From contig UQJU01000001.1 in the NCBI GenBank assembly GCA_900541355.1, positions 1 to 64,000 of the forward strand: a stretch of DNA of 64,000 nt, in the 5' to 3' direction. A model generated the notes under the pieces. The model saw nothing but the letters and a program-made list of their open reading frames with translations. It did no database searches and had not been told where the DNA came from. This document shows positions 40,852 to 49,296 of this stretch, one piece after another (within the stretch, counting starts at the first letter, position 1; the number at the start of each line of letters is the position of its first letter). A program made the translations under genes and the position numbers. This DNA is from Candidatus Avelusimicrobium fimicolum (GTDB taxonomy: Bacteria; Elusimicrobiota; Elusimicrobia; Elusimicrobiales; Elusimicrobiaceae).

Positions 40852-43386
40852 TTATTTGCGCTTTTTGGCCTTGGCTTTAACAGCCTTATGCGCAGGGGCC
40901 TTTTTAACGGTTTTTTTCGCCTTGGGCGTGGCTTTTTTAACTGCTTTTTTAACCGTCTTTTTGGCCGGTGTTACACGCGCCGGAAGAGATTTTTTATGTG
41001 TCTTGGCAGATTTTTTGGAACCGTGTTTTTTATTCAACTTGGCTTCAAACTCCTTCCACCCTTCCAACGATAGCGGCAAAACTTCGTCCATATGTTTTAC
41101 CGGAATTAAAGTGAGTTCCTTTCGGACCCGTTCCGGAAGTTCGGACACATCTTTTTCGTTCGTGTGCGGATAAAGAATCGTCTTGACCCCTTCGCGGTAA
41201 GCGGCTAAAAACTTTTCTTTAATACCGCCGACAGGAAGCACGCGGCCTGTAATAGTTACCTCACCGGTCATTGCCAAATGCTTTTTAACAGGGAGTCCCG
41301 TCAAAAGGCTGGTTAGGGCGGTCGTAATCACGCTACCCGCAGACGGGCCGTCTTTCGGCACGGCTCCTTCGGGGAAGTGGACGTGAAAGTCCGTCTTGTC
41401 AAAATCTACGTCTTTGCCGTAACCGCGGCTTCTGGCATACGTCAGCGCAGCCCGGACAGATTCCTTCATCACGTTACCGAGCATACCCGTCAAAATCAGT
41501 TGGCCTTTGCCCGGTATTTTAGTGGCTTCAATAGACAGCGTTTCGCCACCTACGCTCGTCCACGCAAGCCCCGTAGCAATACCGACACCGTTTTCCTCGG
41601 TAGCAAAGTTGGAATAGCGCGGCACCCCCAAAAACTCGTGCAGATTTTCTTTGGTAACCACTACTTTTTTAGAGCCATCTACAATTTTTTTGGCGGCCTT
41701 GCGGCACAGAGATCCGATTTCGCGGTCCAAATTGCGCACCCCGGCTTCGCGCACATAGTCGCGCATTAAAAGGGCTACGGCTTCGTGCGTTACTTCCAAC
41801 TGTCCCTCCTTTAACCCGTGCATCTTCATTTGTTTGGGCAAGAGGTATTTATCCACGATATCGTGTTTTTCGTACTCGGTGTAACCGTCAAAATCAATAA
41901 TTTCCAAGCGGTCGCGCAAGGTGGACGGAATATTAGCCAACGAGTTTGCCGTGGTAATAAACATTACCTTGGAAACATCAAACGGCACGTCCAAAAAGTG
42001 GTCGGTAAACTCTTTGTTTTGTTCCGGGTCCAACAGTTCCAAAAGTGCCGCCGCAGGGTCGCCGCGCCAGTCGCTGCCCATTTTATCAATTTCGTCCAGC
42101 AGGAATACCGGGTTCATACTCTTGGCCTTGCTGATACCCTGGATAATGCGCCCCGGCATAGAACCGATATACGTTCTGCGGTGGCCGCGGATTTCGCTTT
42201 CGTCCCGCACTCCGCCCAAAGACATCCGCACAAATTTGCGGCCGATGGCGCGGGCAATGGATTTAGCCAAAGAGGTTTTCCCCACGCCGGGCGCACCTGC
42301 AAAGCAGAGTACCGGCCCGCGCAGAGAATTATTTAATTTACTGACAGCCAAATATTCCAAAATACGTTCTTTGGGTTTTTCCAAACCAAAATGGTCCTCA
42401 TCCAAAATCTTTTTGGCCTCTTTTAAATCCAGCACATCCTCCGTCGTGTGGTTCCAAGGCATATTGACGAGCCAATCCAAATAGGTGCGTGAAACCGTCG
42501 CCTCCGGCGAGAACGGTGCCATTTTGGACAAACGTTCAATTTCTTTTTCTGCCGCTTCTTTGGCCTGCGGCGGCAGACCGTTCTTTTTAATTTTTACGCG
42601 CAAGGCATCCAATTCCTTTTGGAAATCATCTTTTTGGCTGAGTTCCTTTTGAATCGCCTTCATTTGCTCGTTCAAATAATATTCTTTTTGGTTCTTTTCA
42701 ATTTGAGCGCGGACCTTGGAGTGGATTTTTTCCTCTAAACCCAAAATTTCCACTTCGCTGGTAATTAGTTTTAAGATTTTTTCCAAGCGGTCTTTGATGT
42801 GGACCGCTTCCAAAATTTCTTGGCGCTGCTCGGTTTTGACGAGCATATTGGAAGCCACCGTATCGGCCAGTTTAGAAGCATCATTAATTTGGCGCAGGAA
42901 GGAAACGCCTTCCACTGCAATCCGGTGCGATACACGGGCATAATGGTCAAACTCGTCCAACACTTTGCGCATTAAGGCCTGCACCACCGGGGAATTATCG
43001 TCCTCTTCCTCAATATAATCTACCGTAGCAAACCAAGCCCCGGCAACTTCGTTCATTTCCAACTTGGTTACGCGCGCACGGGCCAAGCCTTGCAGAAAAA
43101 TCTTCATAGAGCCGTCGGGCATTTTTAAATTTTGCGAAATTTGCGCAATCACGCCGAAGTGGTAAATATCGGCCTCTTTTGGGTCCTCAATTTCCGCATT
43201 TTTCTGCGATACGGCCAAAATATATTTGCCCGGTTCACCCAAAGCAAGTTCCACCGCCGAAACGGATTTTTCGCGGTCCACCGATAATGGAAGCGACATC
43301 CCCGGAAACATCACCACATCACGTATGGCGACTGCCGGCACCACCGTCGGCAACGAAAGTGTTTGTTTTTTAATTTCTTCTGCCAT
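40852..43386 (-). CDS. lon: ATP-dependent protease Lon with Lys-rich C-terminal tail
   Basis: An 844-residue LonA protease. N-terminal substrate domain from PTVVPAVAIRDVVMFPGM, AAA module with Walker A FAGAPGVGKTSLAKSIARA and VFLLDEIDKM, and the serine protease domain with PKDGPSAGSV (catalytic Ser) and LPVGGIKEKFLAA (catalytic Lys). The last 58 residues (787-844) are an unusual histone-H1-like tail of Lys, Ala, Pro and Thr, with 23 Lys, built from repeats like KKTVKKA. Start ATG 43386 with GAGGG; the open frame runs 36 codons further upstream through the promoter and is not believed. Degrades misfolded and regulatory proteins; the tail suggests nucleic-acid binding, by inference. Confidence 0.96.
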   Translation of the reverse strand: MAEEIKKQTLSLPTVVPAVAIRDVVMFPGMSLPLSVDREKSVSAVELALGEPGKYILAVSQKNAEIEDPKEADIYHFGVIAQISQNLKMPDGSMKIFLQGLARARVTKLEMNEVAGAWFATVDYIEEEDDNSPVVQALMRKVLDEFDHYARVSHRIAVEGVSFLRQINDASKLADTVASNMLVKTEQRQEILEAVHIKDRLEKILKLITSEVEILGLEEKIHSKVRAQIEKNQKEYYLNEQMKAIQKELSQKDDFQKELDALRVKIKKNGLPPQAKEAAEKEIERLSKMAPFSPEATVSRTYLDWLVNMPWNHTTEDVLDLKEAKKILDEDHFGLEKPKERILEYLAVSKLNNSLRGPVLCFAGAPGVGKTSLAKSIARAIGRKFVRMSLGGVRDESEIRGHRRTYIGSMPGRIIQGISKAKSMNPVFLLDEIDKMGSDWRGDPAAALLELLDPEQNKEFTDHFLDVPFDVSKVMFITTANSLANIPSTLRDRLEIIDFDGYTEYEKHDIVDKYLLPKQMKMHGLKEGQLEVTHEAVALLMRDYVREAGVRNLDREIGSLCRKAAKKIVDGSKKVVVTKENLHEFLGVPRYSNFATEENGVGIATGLAWTSVGGETLSIEATKIPGKGQLILTGMLGNVMKESVRAALTYARSRGYGKDVDFDKTDFHVHFPEGAVPKDGPSAGSVITTALTSLLTGLPVKKHLAMTGEVTITGRVLPVGGIKEKFLAAYREGVKTILYPHTNEKDVSELPERVRKELTLIPVKHMDEVLPLSLEGWKEFEAKLNKKHGSKKSAKTHKKSLPARVTPAKKTVKKAVKKATPKAKKTVKKAPAHKAVKAKAKKRK

Positions 43387-43465
43387 AATTTTTCCCTCTC
43401 TGTAACGGATAAAAGGTTTCCCAAAAGCGTTATATATATAAAACCCCCGCTTTTGACTCTTATAA

Positions 43466-43494
43466 ATTGTATCAAATTGCCCTAAAATTAGCAA
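43466..43494 (-). promoter_or_regulatory. lon promoter
   Basis: Minus-strand TTGCTA (43489-43494), 17-base spacer, TACAAT (43466-43471). The -35 box lies inside the inverted repeat at 43484-43518. Confidence 0.7.
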
Positions 43495-43518
43495 CTATGA
43501 TATTTGGTTGCTAATTTT
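43484..43518. promoter_or_regulatory. CIRCE-like operator upstream of lon
   Basis: Twelve-base perfect arms AAAATTAGCAAC (43484-43495) and GTTGCTAATTTT (43507-43518) around 11 bases. The central 27 bases have the 9-9-9 form of CIRCE (TTAGCA...TGCTAA), with the inner three bases of each arm changed. It overlaps the lon -35 box, so a heat-shock repressor of the HrcA type, or another dimeric repressor, could block transcription. Confidence 0.6.
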
Positions 43519-43561
43519 GATATAGTTGGGACAAACGGCAACAATAAAAGTTACTATAAAA

Positions 43562-43647
43562 GTCATCCTGAATTGCCGCCCATACCGCTAGGCGGCACCC
43601 CGTAGTGTTTCTGTACGGGGTCTATTGATAGATTTCAGGATCTACTG
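43562..43647 (+). repeat. Composite GTCAT-type element, element 8
   Basis: Outer arms GTC-ATCCTGAA and TTCAGGAT-CTAC are separated by about 60 bases that contain two more hairpins (GCCGCC/GGCGGC and ACCCCGTA/TACGGGGT), so the element is three times longer than its relatives. The 446-base gap 43387-43832 holds the lon control region, elements 8 and 9 and the mscL terminator. Confidence 0.75.
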
Positions 43648-43690
43648 CTTGGGTAGTTAGTTGTTGCTGTTGTTTTTAACATCCCAAGAT

Positions 43691-43718
43691 GTAGATTCTG
43701 AAACAAGTTCAGAATGAC
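43691..43718 (-). repeat. GTCAT-type palindrome, element 9
   Basis: Minus-strand GTC-ATTCTGA-loop-TCAGAAT-CTAC, head to head with element 8 across a 43-base spacer. Confidence 0.85.
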
Positions 43719-43781
43719 TGCTTTTTTAATAACAACAGCGCTGAACCCTGCGGGCCGCCAATTCATCGGGGATAACCCGAC

Positions 43782-43806
43782 AAAAAGCCCCGGCGAAGAC
43801 CGGGGC
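43782..43806 (-). terminator. Intrinsic terminator of the secA-mscL operon
   Basis: Minus-strand GCCCCGG/CCGGGGC stem with a 6-base loop followed by five U, 26 bases past the mscL stop. Confidence 0.85.
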
Positions 43807-43832
43807 GGTAAAAATAAAGAGTCAAGCAGATG

Positions 43833-44303
43833 CTATTTAATTTCGGAAGTACAATGCGGGCAGCGGGTGGCTTCCAGCGGAATTTCCGAGCAGCAGAACG
43901 GACACTTTTTAGTGGTGGGAGCGGCAACCGGTTCTTCCGTCTTTTTCAAATTATCCAATTTGTTAATCAGTTTAATCAGCAGAAAAATACAAAAGGCCAC
44001 AATCAAGAAACTGATTACCGCGTTTAAAAAGTTGCCCACATTAAGCGTGGTCGCACCGGCGGCTTGGGCCGCAGACAAAGAAGCATACGGAGCAGGCACT
44101 TGGGAACCGTCTTTAATGACGATAAACCAATTGGAAAAATCCACCTTGCCCATTAAAAGACCCAAAGGCGGCATCATCACGTCAGCCACCATAGAGTTGA
44201 CAATTTTGGTAAACGCGCCGCCAATGATGATACCGACAGCCATATCAATCACGTTGCCGCGCATTACGAATTTCTTAAATTCGCTTAGCATATTCTTAAT
44301 CAT
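43833..44303 (-). CDS. mscL: Large-conductance mechanosensitive channel MscL with zinc-ribbon tail
   Basis: A 156-residue MscL. N-terminal amphipathic helix and TM1 [24 protein letters not shown] ([20 protein letters not shown]), pore region, periplasmic loop and TM2 [20 protein letters not shown]. After the charged bundle segment ([13 protein letters not shown]) comes [18 protein letters not shown], two CxxC knuckles forming a short zinc ribbon in the last 22 residues. The pentameric channel releases solutes at hypoosmotic shock. The ribbon is cytoplasmic and would put five zinc sites at the cytoplasmic bundle. Last gene of the secA operon. Confidence 0.94.
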   Translation of the reverse strand: MIKNMLSEFKKFVMRGNVIDMAVGIIIGGAFTKIVNSMVADVMMPPLGLLMGKVDFSNWFIVIKDGSQVPAPYASLSAAQAAGATTLNVGNFLNAVISFLIVAFCIFLLIKLINKLDNLKKTEEPVAAPTTKKCPFCCSEIPLEATRCPHCTSEIK

Positions 44304-44312
44304 TTTTTCTCC

Positions 44313-45020
44313 TTATTTTATTAGTTTCGCCGCTTTAAAAAGCGGTGTAAACAAATCGTTTTCTATCGGGTATTTTATTTCCTGCGGGGCTGTTTGGTCC
44401 ACAAATTCCACAGGAGCCTGCTCCACCACGCACAAAGGGCGCCGCTCGTCGGCCTCGCCCATTGTCAGCGCACAAGCCGCCGCCAAGGAATCAGCCATAT
44501 TTACCAGTGTAACATCTAACTTTTTACCAAAAATATCGGGCTTTCCGCGTAAATCTTTTACACCCTTAAACCCGCTGTACGATACGGCCGCGCCGATAAC
44601 CCCCGCCCGCAAGGGCAAAATCATACTGTCTGTAATAATCACGCCCAAATGCTGCACGTTCCACGCTTTTTTTAATGCTGCGCGCAGTTCGTCCGCACAA
44701 GCATACAAATCACGCGGCAAAAGCAACAGTTTCCCGTCTGCGTTGGACTCATCAATCCCGGCATTGGTCATAATCATACCGCTCTTTATGGTCAGCCACG
44801 CAAGCGGCGTTTTTAGAGCCGCATCACTTTCTTGCCGGATTAAATTTTCTTTCTGTTCTCGGCTTTCGTACGGCACACAAAGGCCCTTCCACAAACAAAC
44901 GAGTTTGGAGGAAACGGTCAGCACCGTTTTGTCCGCCACGGACGGAATATGATGCACAATAAAAACAGGCAAATCCGCAGATTCTTTAAAAATATCGGTT
45001 TGTATGGGAGTAATCTTCAT
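44313..45020 (-). CDS. CofE-like (F420-0:gamma-glutamyl ligase family) protein
   Basis: A 235-residue protein resembling the CofE/FbiB ligase fold. Pieces include a first strand ITPIQTDIFKESADL, KLVCLWKGLC, NAGIDESNADGKLLLLPRD (matching the NAGVDxSN motif of CofE), VIITDSMILPLRAGVIGAAV (the TDSxGRPxRxGxxxxA motif) and LVNMADSLAAACALTMGEAD. In methanogens and actinobacteria CofE adds glutamate to coenzyme F420. No F420 genes are nearby and this phylum is not known to me for F420, so the substrate may differ. It overlaps hemW by 4 bases. Confidence 0.8.
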   Translation of the reverse strand: MKITPIQTDIFKESADLPVFIVHHIPSVADKTVLTVSSKLVCLWKGLCVPYESREQKENLIRQESDAALKTPLAWLTIKSGMIMTNAGIDESNADGKLLLLPRDLYACADELRAALKKAWNVQHLGVIITDSMILPLRAGVIGAAVSYSGFKGVKDLRGKPDIFGKKLDVTLVNMADSLAAACALTMGEADERRPLCVVEQAPVEFVDQTAPQEIKYPIENDLFTPLFKAAKLIK

Positions 45021-46117
45021 TCGTCAAACGGGGCCACAAAACTATAAAAAACTTCATTGGCTAAAAACAGCCCCTCTATGGTTAATTTTACCTTTTTTTC
45101 TGCCCGCTCCAAAAGTCCGTTTTGAATATGTTTTTCAATTTCCTGGCCGAAAAGTTGCTCCTGCAACGGTGTCAATTCTATCCCGTCCAGCAGCCGCAGA
45201 CCCAGCATCAAATTTTCGCCTTCGTGTTCCTTGCCTTCCAATTTTTCACGATATACCACCGGGCTTTGGCCTGCGTTTATTCGGGCAATAAATTCGGTAA
45301 TGTCGTCCGTATTTTGGCTGCGCACTCCGCCCAAATAACTGGCGGCCCCGCTGCCTAGCCCCAAGTATTCGCAGTTGTGCCAATAAGAGGTGTTATGCTT
45401 GGCTTCCCGACCGGGCAAGGCAAAGTTGGAAATTTCGTAATGATGATATCCCGCTTCTTGTAAATAGGCGTGTGTGTCTTCCAGCATACGGCGCATTAAC
45501 ATTTGGTCGCACACGATTCCGCGTTCAAAAAACGGAGTCCCTTCTTCTATTTGCAAACCGTAAACGGATAAATGCTCCGGGCGCAAGGCGGTTAATTTTT
45601 TTAACCCGTCCAAAAAACTTTGCAAACTTTGCCCTGGCACACCGGCTATCAAATCTACGTTAATATTATCAAATCCGGCTTGGCGCGCGGCCTGATAAGC
45701 CGACAAAAAAGTTTGTACTGTATGCACGCGCCCCAAGGTTTTCAGTTCCGTATCGCTAAAACTTTGAAGCCCCATACTGATACGGCTAAACCCCGCACGC
45801 TTTAAAACGGACAATTTTTCCGCGGTTAAACTTTCCGGGTTGGCCTCTATGGTACTTTCTTCAAAATGGGAAACCGGGCCAAAATGGCGGGCAATTAGGC
45901 CGCACAACTCTTCCAACTGGCCGGCAGAGAGCAAACTGGGCGTTCCCCCGCCGACATACAACGTAGTGTATTTTCGCTCGGGAGATATGGTGGCAGATTT
46001 ATCCAAGGCTTCCAAATAAGCAGAAATTAAATTTTCCCGTCCGGCAAAGGAGGCAAAATCGCAATAATTGCATTTTTGTTTGCAGAACGGAATATGTATA
46101 TAAAGGCCGGTCGTCAT
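45017..46117 (-). CDS. hemW: HemW-type radical SAM protein
   Basis: A 366-residue radical SAM enzyme of the HemW/HemN-like family. Cluster motif IPFCKQKCNYCDF (CxxxCxxC followed by F), then TLYVGGGTPSLL, GLQSFSDTELKTLGR and the C-terminal KHNTSYWHNCEYLGLGSGAAS that marks HemW. HemW is a heme chaperone rather than a coproporphyrinogen oxidase; in an organism without obvious heme enzymes in view its client is unclear. Start and stop overlap the neighbouring genes (TAATG with prfB, ATGA with the CofE-like gene), showing tight coupling. Confidence 0.92.
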   Translation of the reverse strand: MTTGLYIHIPFCKQKCNYCDFASFAGRENLISAYLEALDKSATISPERKYTTLYVGGGTPSLLSAGQLEELCGLIARHFGPVSHFEESTIEANPESLTAEKLSVLKRAGFSRISMGLQSFSDTELKTLGRVHTVQTFLSAYQAARQAGFDNINVDLIAGVPGQSLQSFLDGLKKLTALRPEHLSVYGLQIEEGTPFFERGIVCDQMLMRRMLEDTHAYLQEAGYHHYEISNFALPGREAKHNTSYWHNCEYLGLGSGAASYLGGVRSQNTDDITEFIARINAGQSPVVYREKLEGKEHEGENLMLGLRLLDGIELTPLQEQLFGQEIEKHIQNGLLERAEKKVKLTIEGLFLANEVFYSFVAPFDE

Positions 46118-47235
46118 TATTTTTTATTTTCGGCTTCGTGGTTTAAAAAGGCAAAAATAAACGGGTCCAAATCGCCGTCCATTACGGCGTTGATTTGGGA
46201 AGTTTCATACCCGCTGCGCAAGTCCTTTACCAACTGATATGGCATAAACACATACGAACGGATTTGGTGGCCCCAAGCAATTTCGCCTTTTTGGCCGTAG
46301 CGTTTTTCGGCTTCGCCGCGTTTTTTATCCATTTCCATTTCGTAGAGTTTGGCTTTCAGCATTTTCATAGCCGTTTGGCGGTTTTGCAACTGACTGCGCT
46401 CAATACGGCAGGAAACTACAATCCCGGTAGGAATATGCAAAAGGCGCACTGCAGACTCTACCTTGTTTACGTTTTGTCCACCGTGGCCGCCCGCGCGGGA
46501 AGTTTCCAACTGAATATCCTTTTCCGGAATTTCAATATTAATATCCTCGTCAATATCCGGCAGGACATCACACGAAGCAAAAGAAGTATGGCGACGGGCA
46601 TTAGCGTCAAAGGGAGACACGCGCACCAAGCGGTGTACGCCGTTTTCTCCTTTTAAATAACCGTAAGCGAAGGGGCCTTCCACCATAGCGGAAAGTGTTT
46701 TGATGCCGGCTTCGTCGCCGGGCTGCGCATCCAAAACGGAAAATTTAAAGCCGTGCTGTTCGGCCCAGCGCGTGTACATACGCACCAACATTTGCGCCCA
46801 ATCGCACGATTCCGTACCACCTGCCCCGGCGTGAATTGTCAAAATGGCATTGAGTTTATCGTTTGGGTCAGACAGGCGGATTTCGCCCTCTTTTTTAGCC
46901 ACCTGTTTTTCAGTTTCCTGCAACGAAACCGCCAAAGCGGCCAGTTCGTTTTGGTCCTGCATTTCTTTACACAGGTCAAACCAGGTTTTGCCGTCCTCCA
47001 TTTTTTTATGGAGTGCGTAAAAAGTATCAATAGAGGTTTTTAATAAATCAATTTGGCGGCTGACGTCCTTGGCCTTTTTGGTATCGTTCCAAAAGGCCGG
47101 GTCCGCCGACTGCGCCTGCAAGGCGGCCAGTTCCTGTTTTTTGCCGGGGATATCATCTATGGATTCTATCTTGTCCACCCGGGCGGAAAGATTGTCCAAT
47201 ATTTGTTCCACATCTTTAAATTCAATATTATTCAT
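46117..47235 (-). CDS. prfB: Peptide chain release factor 2
   Basis: A 372-residue class I release factor reading UGA and UAA. The stop-codon motif SPF is in [15 protein letters not shown] and the catalytic GGQ in [14 protein letters not shown] (near residue 250). The frame is uninterrupted from ATG 47235: the internal UGA frameshift site found near codon 26 in most bacterial prfB genes is absent. It overlaps lnt by 8 bases at its start. Confidence 0.95.
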   Translation of the reverse strand: MNNIEFKDVEQILDNLSARVDKIESIDDIPGKKQELAALQAQSADPAFWNDTKKAKDVSRQIDLLKTSIDTFYALHKKMEDGKTWFDLCKEMQDQNELAALAVSLQETEKQVAKKEGEIRLSDPNDKLNAILTIHAGAGGTESCDWAQMLVRMYTRWAEQHGFKFSVLDAQPGDEAGIKTLSAMVEGPFAYGYLKGENGVHRLVRVSPFDANARRHTSFASCDVLPDIDEDINIEIPEKDIQLETSRAGGHGGQNVNKVESAVRLLHIPTGIVVSCRIERSQLQNRQTAMKMLKAKLYEMEMDKKRGEAEKRYGQKGEIAWGHQIRSYVFMPYQLVKDLRSGYETSQINAVMDGDLDPFIFAFLNHEAENKK

Positions 47236-48859
47236 AAGCGAAAACCATTGTTGAAATCAGCAGCGTAAAGAACAGCGCCGCGCACAGCCAGGCAAACCAG
47301 TCGCCAAACTGCGTATAAAAGTTTTGTCTGTCCCCTACCGCAAGCGGTACGGAGGCCGTTAAAATTTCCTGCGTAAACAAACCCGACTGTTTTTCAATGC
47401 GTCCAAACGGGTCAATATAAGCCGAAAAACCCGTGTTGGCGGCGCGGAGCACCGGGCGGCCTGTTTCCACAGCGCGCAGCACATTTACGGCTAAATGCTG
47501 ATACGGCGCGGCTGTTTTAAAAAACCAAGCATCATTTGTTATGTTCACAAAAAATTTTGCCCCTTGGCGGTTTTGGGATAGCCACAACTGCGGAAAAATG
47601 CTTTCGTAGCAAATCGTTTCCCCCACGGACACCCCGGCAACATCCAACGGCTTTTGTTCGCGTGGGCCAGGCGTAAACGTCCCCAGTTCCCCCAATACTT
47701 CCACATTTTTAAAAGCCGAACGGATAAGGTTTTCCAGCGGGATATATTCCCCAAACGGCACGAGTTTTATTTTGCGGTAATTCTGCCACTCTGCCGCATT
47801 GGGCGGGAGCAAATAAGCCCCCACATATTGATTTGTTTCGTGCTCTACATTAGAGCCGATAAACTGGTACGCGCCGGAGCGGGCGGCAATATCTTCAAAC
47901 AAGCGGGTATATTTTTCCTCGGTCAGCGCACCGGGCACGGCACTTTCCGGCCAGACGGCGAGCATTAAATTTTTGCCTTCCAAGTTTTTCCCCAACTGTT
48001 CTAGGGTATCGGTGATTTCAGCCTCGTACTGCGGACTCCATTTTTTGTACTGGTCTATATTGGGTTGAATAAGAGCGGTATTTAAACTTAAAAGCGGCTG
48101 GCGCATTTCGCCAAGCGGTTTAGCGGGCAACACCTTATGCCCGTAACCATACACACAGGCAAACACCAAGGCCGCCGCCAACATATGAAGTACACCCTTT
48201 TTTACGCCAGGCTCGGCAAACGCCCACCCGACAGAGGCTCCCGCAAAGGCCACCACAAAACTAACACCATATACGCCCGTAAAAGAAGCCATTTGCAGAA
48301 TTTCCGGCGCGTTCCATTGGGTATAACCCAACATAATCCACGGAAAACCTAAAAAGTAAAAGGCCACCGTCTGATGTAGCCACTCCAAAGCCACGACCCC
48401 GCAAGCCACTAGTACCGGGAAAAAGCCCCCGGTGCGTTTTAAAAAGTAACAGGCTCCGCCCAAAATGCCAAATTGCACTGCCAAAAGGCCGCTTAACCCC
48501 AACCAAGCCGCCACCGATAACCCCTGAGAAAGTCCGCCCCCGTGCAAACAGGTGTAATAAATCCAATACAAAATCCCCGCGTTAAACAAAAGGGCGGTCA
48601 GCCAACCATAAAAAAAGGAGGACCAAAATCCCTTAATTTTAGCCACTCCCCAAATAAACGGTGCCAGAGCAAACCAAGCCAGAAAATGCTGAGATTTGTT
48701 GGGATAACTTTGGTACATCAGCCAAGCCGTACCCAACAAACAGGCGAGCAAAAACACGAACCGAGCCGCGCCACAGAACACCGTTTTAACACGCACCCAG
48801 GCGGAAGATTTCTCCGCCTGGGCGTCTTGTTGTGAAATAGTTTCCCTAAACTCCCGCAT
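47228..48859 (-). CDS. lnt: Apolipoprotein N-acyltransferase Lnt
   Basis: A 543-residue membrane enzyme that adds the third acyl chain to lipoproteins. About eight N-terminal membrane helices (residues 28-220) are followed by a periplasmic nitrilase-like domain: the catalytic Glu in the VWPESAVPG segment, a Lys in [14 protein letters not shown], and Cys in [12 protein letters not shown], then NITNDAWF. A final membrane segment sits near the C-terminus. It implies triacylated lipoproteins and so a diderm envelope. Five bases separate it from the upstream gene. Confidence 0.96.
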   Translation of the reverse strand: MREFRETISQQDAQAEKSSAWVRVKTVFCGAARFVFLLACLLGTAWLMYQSYPNKSQHFLAWFALAPFIWGVAKIKGFWSSFFYGWLTALLFNAGILYWIYYTCLHGGGLSQGLSVAAWLGLSGLLAVQFGILGGACYFLKRTGGFFPVLVACGVVALEWLHQTVAFYFLGFPWIMLGYTQWNAPEILQMASFTGVYGVSFVVAFAGASVGWAFAEPGVKKGVLHMLAAALVFACVYGYGHKVLPAKPLGEMRQPLLSLNTALIQPNIDQYKKWSPQYEAEITDTLEQLGKNLEGKNLMLAVWPESAVPGALTEEKYTRLFEDIAARSGAYQFIGSNVEHETNQYVGAYLLPPNAAEWQNYRKIKLVPFGEYIPLENLIRSAFKNVEVLGELGTFTPGPREQKPLDVAGVSVGETICYESIFPQLWLSQNRQGAKFFVNITNDAWFFKTAAPYQHLAVNVLRAVETGRPVLRAANTGFSAYIDPFGRIEKQSGLFTQEILTASVPLAVGDRQNFYTQFGDWFAWLCAALFFTLLISTMVFAYE

Positions 48860-48864
48860 ATTCC

Positions 48865-49296
48865 TTAAAACCGTATCTTACACACATTTTCCACACATAC
48901 GGCTTGTGCATTCGGGCTGCACTCTCTCTCTGTGGAGGGGGCTCTGTCCGGACAGGCCTTAGCCACCAGATTGGATTGCATTTTATTAAAGTCCAAGGTG
49001 TACTCGGCATTAATAGCCGTTACGCCCGAAGGCCCCACCAAACAGCCGCACGGGTCCTTATCTACAATAATACAATCCTCGTCGGTTTGGCAGCGGTACA
49101 TCCGGCGCACCTGCGCCTTGACGGCGGCAGCGGCGGCTTCCCGGTGCTGTTCCTCAGCCTTAACGTCCATTTCCTTAGAATTAAGCGCTGGTACATTAAC
49201 CTCTATGGGCATATCCTTGCTGTATAATAACGGCAAGAGAGCAAGCACTCCTACGGCACAGCAAAGCAAAAGCAATTCTTTTATCTTATATTTCAT
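48865..49296 (-). CDS. Membrane-anchored Cys-rich small protein
   Basis: A 143-residue protein with an N-terminal membrane segment (residues 7-24) and an exported Cys-rich domain. Eight Cys outside the membrane segment: YRCQTDEDCIIVDKDPCGC, KACPD, ERECSP and VCVENVC, likely four disulfides. Start ATG 49296 overlaps the secA stop (ATGA). No family was recognised, although similar CxxDxDC...CGC domains are seen in exported proteins of myxobacteria. Operon with secA and lnt suggests an envelope role only by association. Confidence 0.75.
   Translation of the reverse strand: MKYKIKELLLLCCAVGVLALLPLLYSKDMPIEVNVPALNSKEMDVKAEEQHREAAAAAVKAQVRRMYRCQTDEDCIIVDKDPCGCLVGPSGVTAINAEYTLDFNKMQSNLVAKACPDRAPSTERECSPNAQAVCVENVCKIRF

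Noticed and set aside
43387..43494. 36-codon extension of lon
   Set aside because: It translates the promoter and operator; the ATG at 43386 has GAGGG upstream and matches the usual Lon start.
43714..44952. 412-codon plus-strand open frame opposite mscL and the CofE-like gene
   Set aside because: Antisense shadow; Ser/Thr/Ile-rich text with no domain, while the minus-strand genes are clear.
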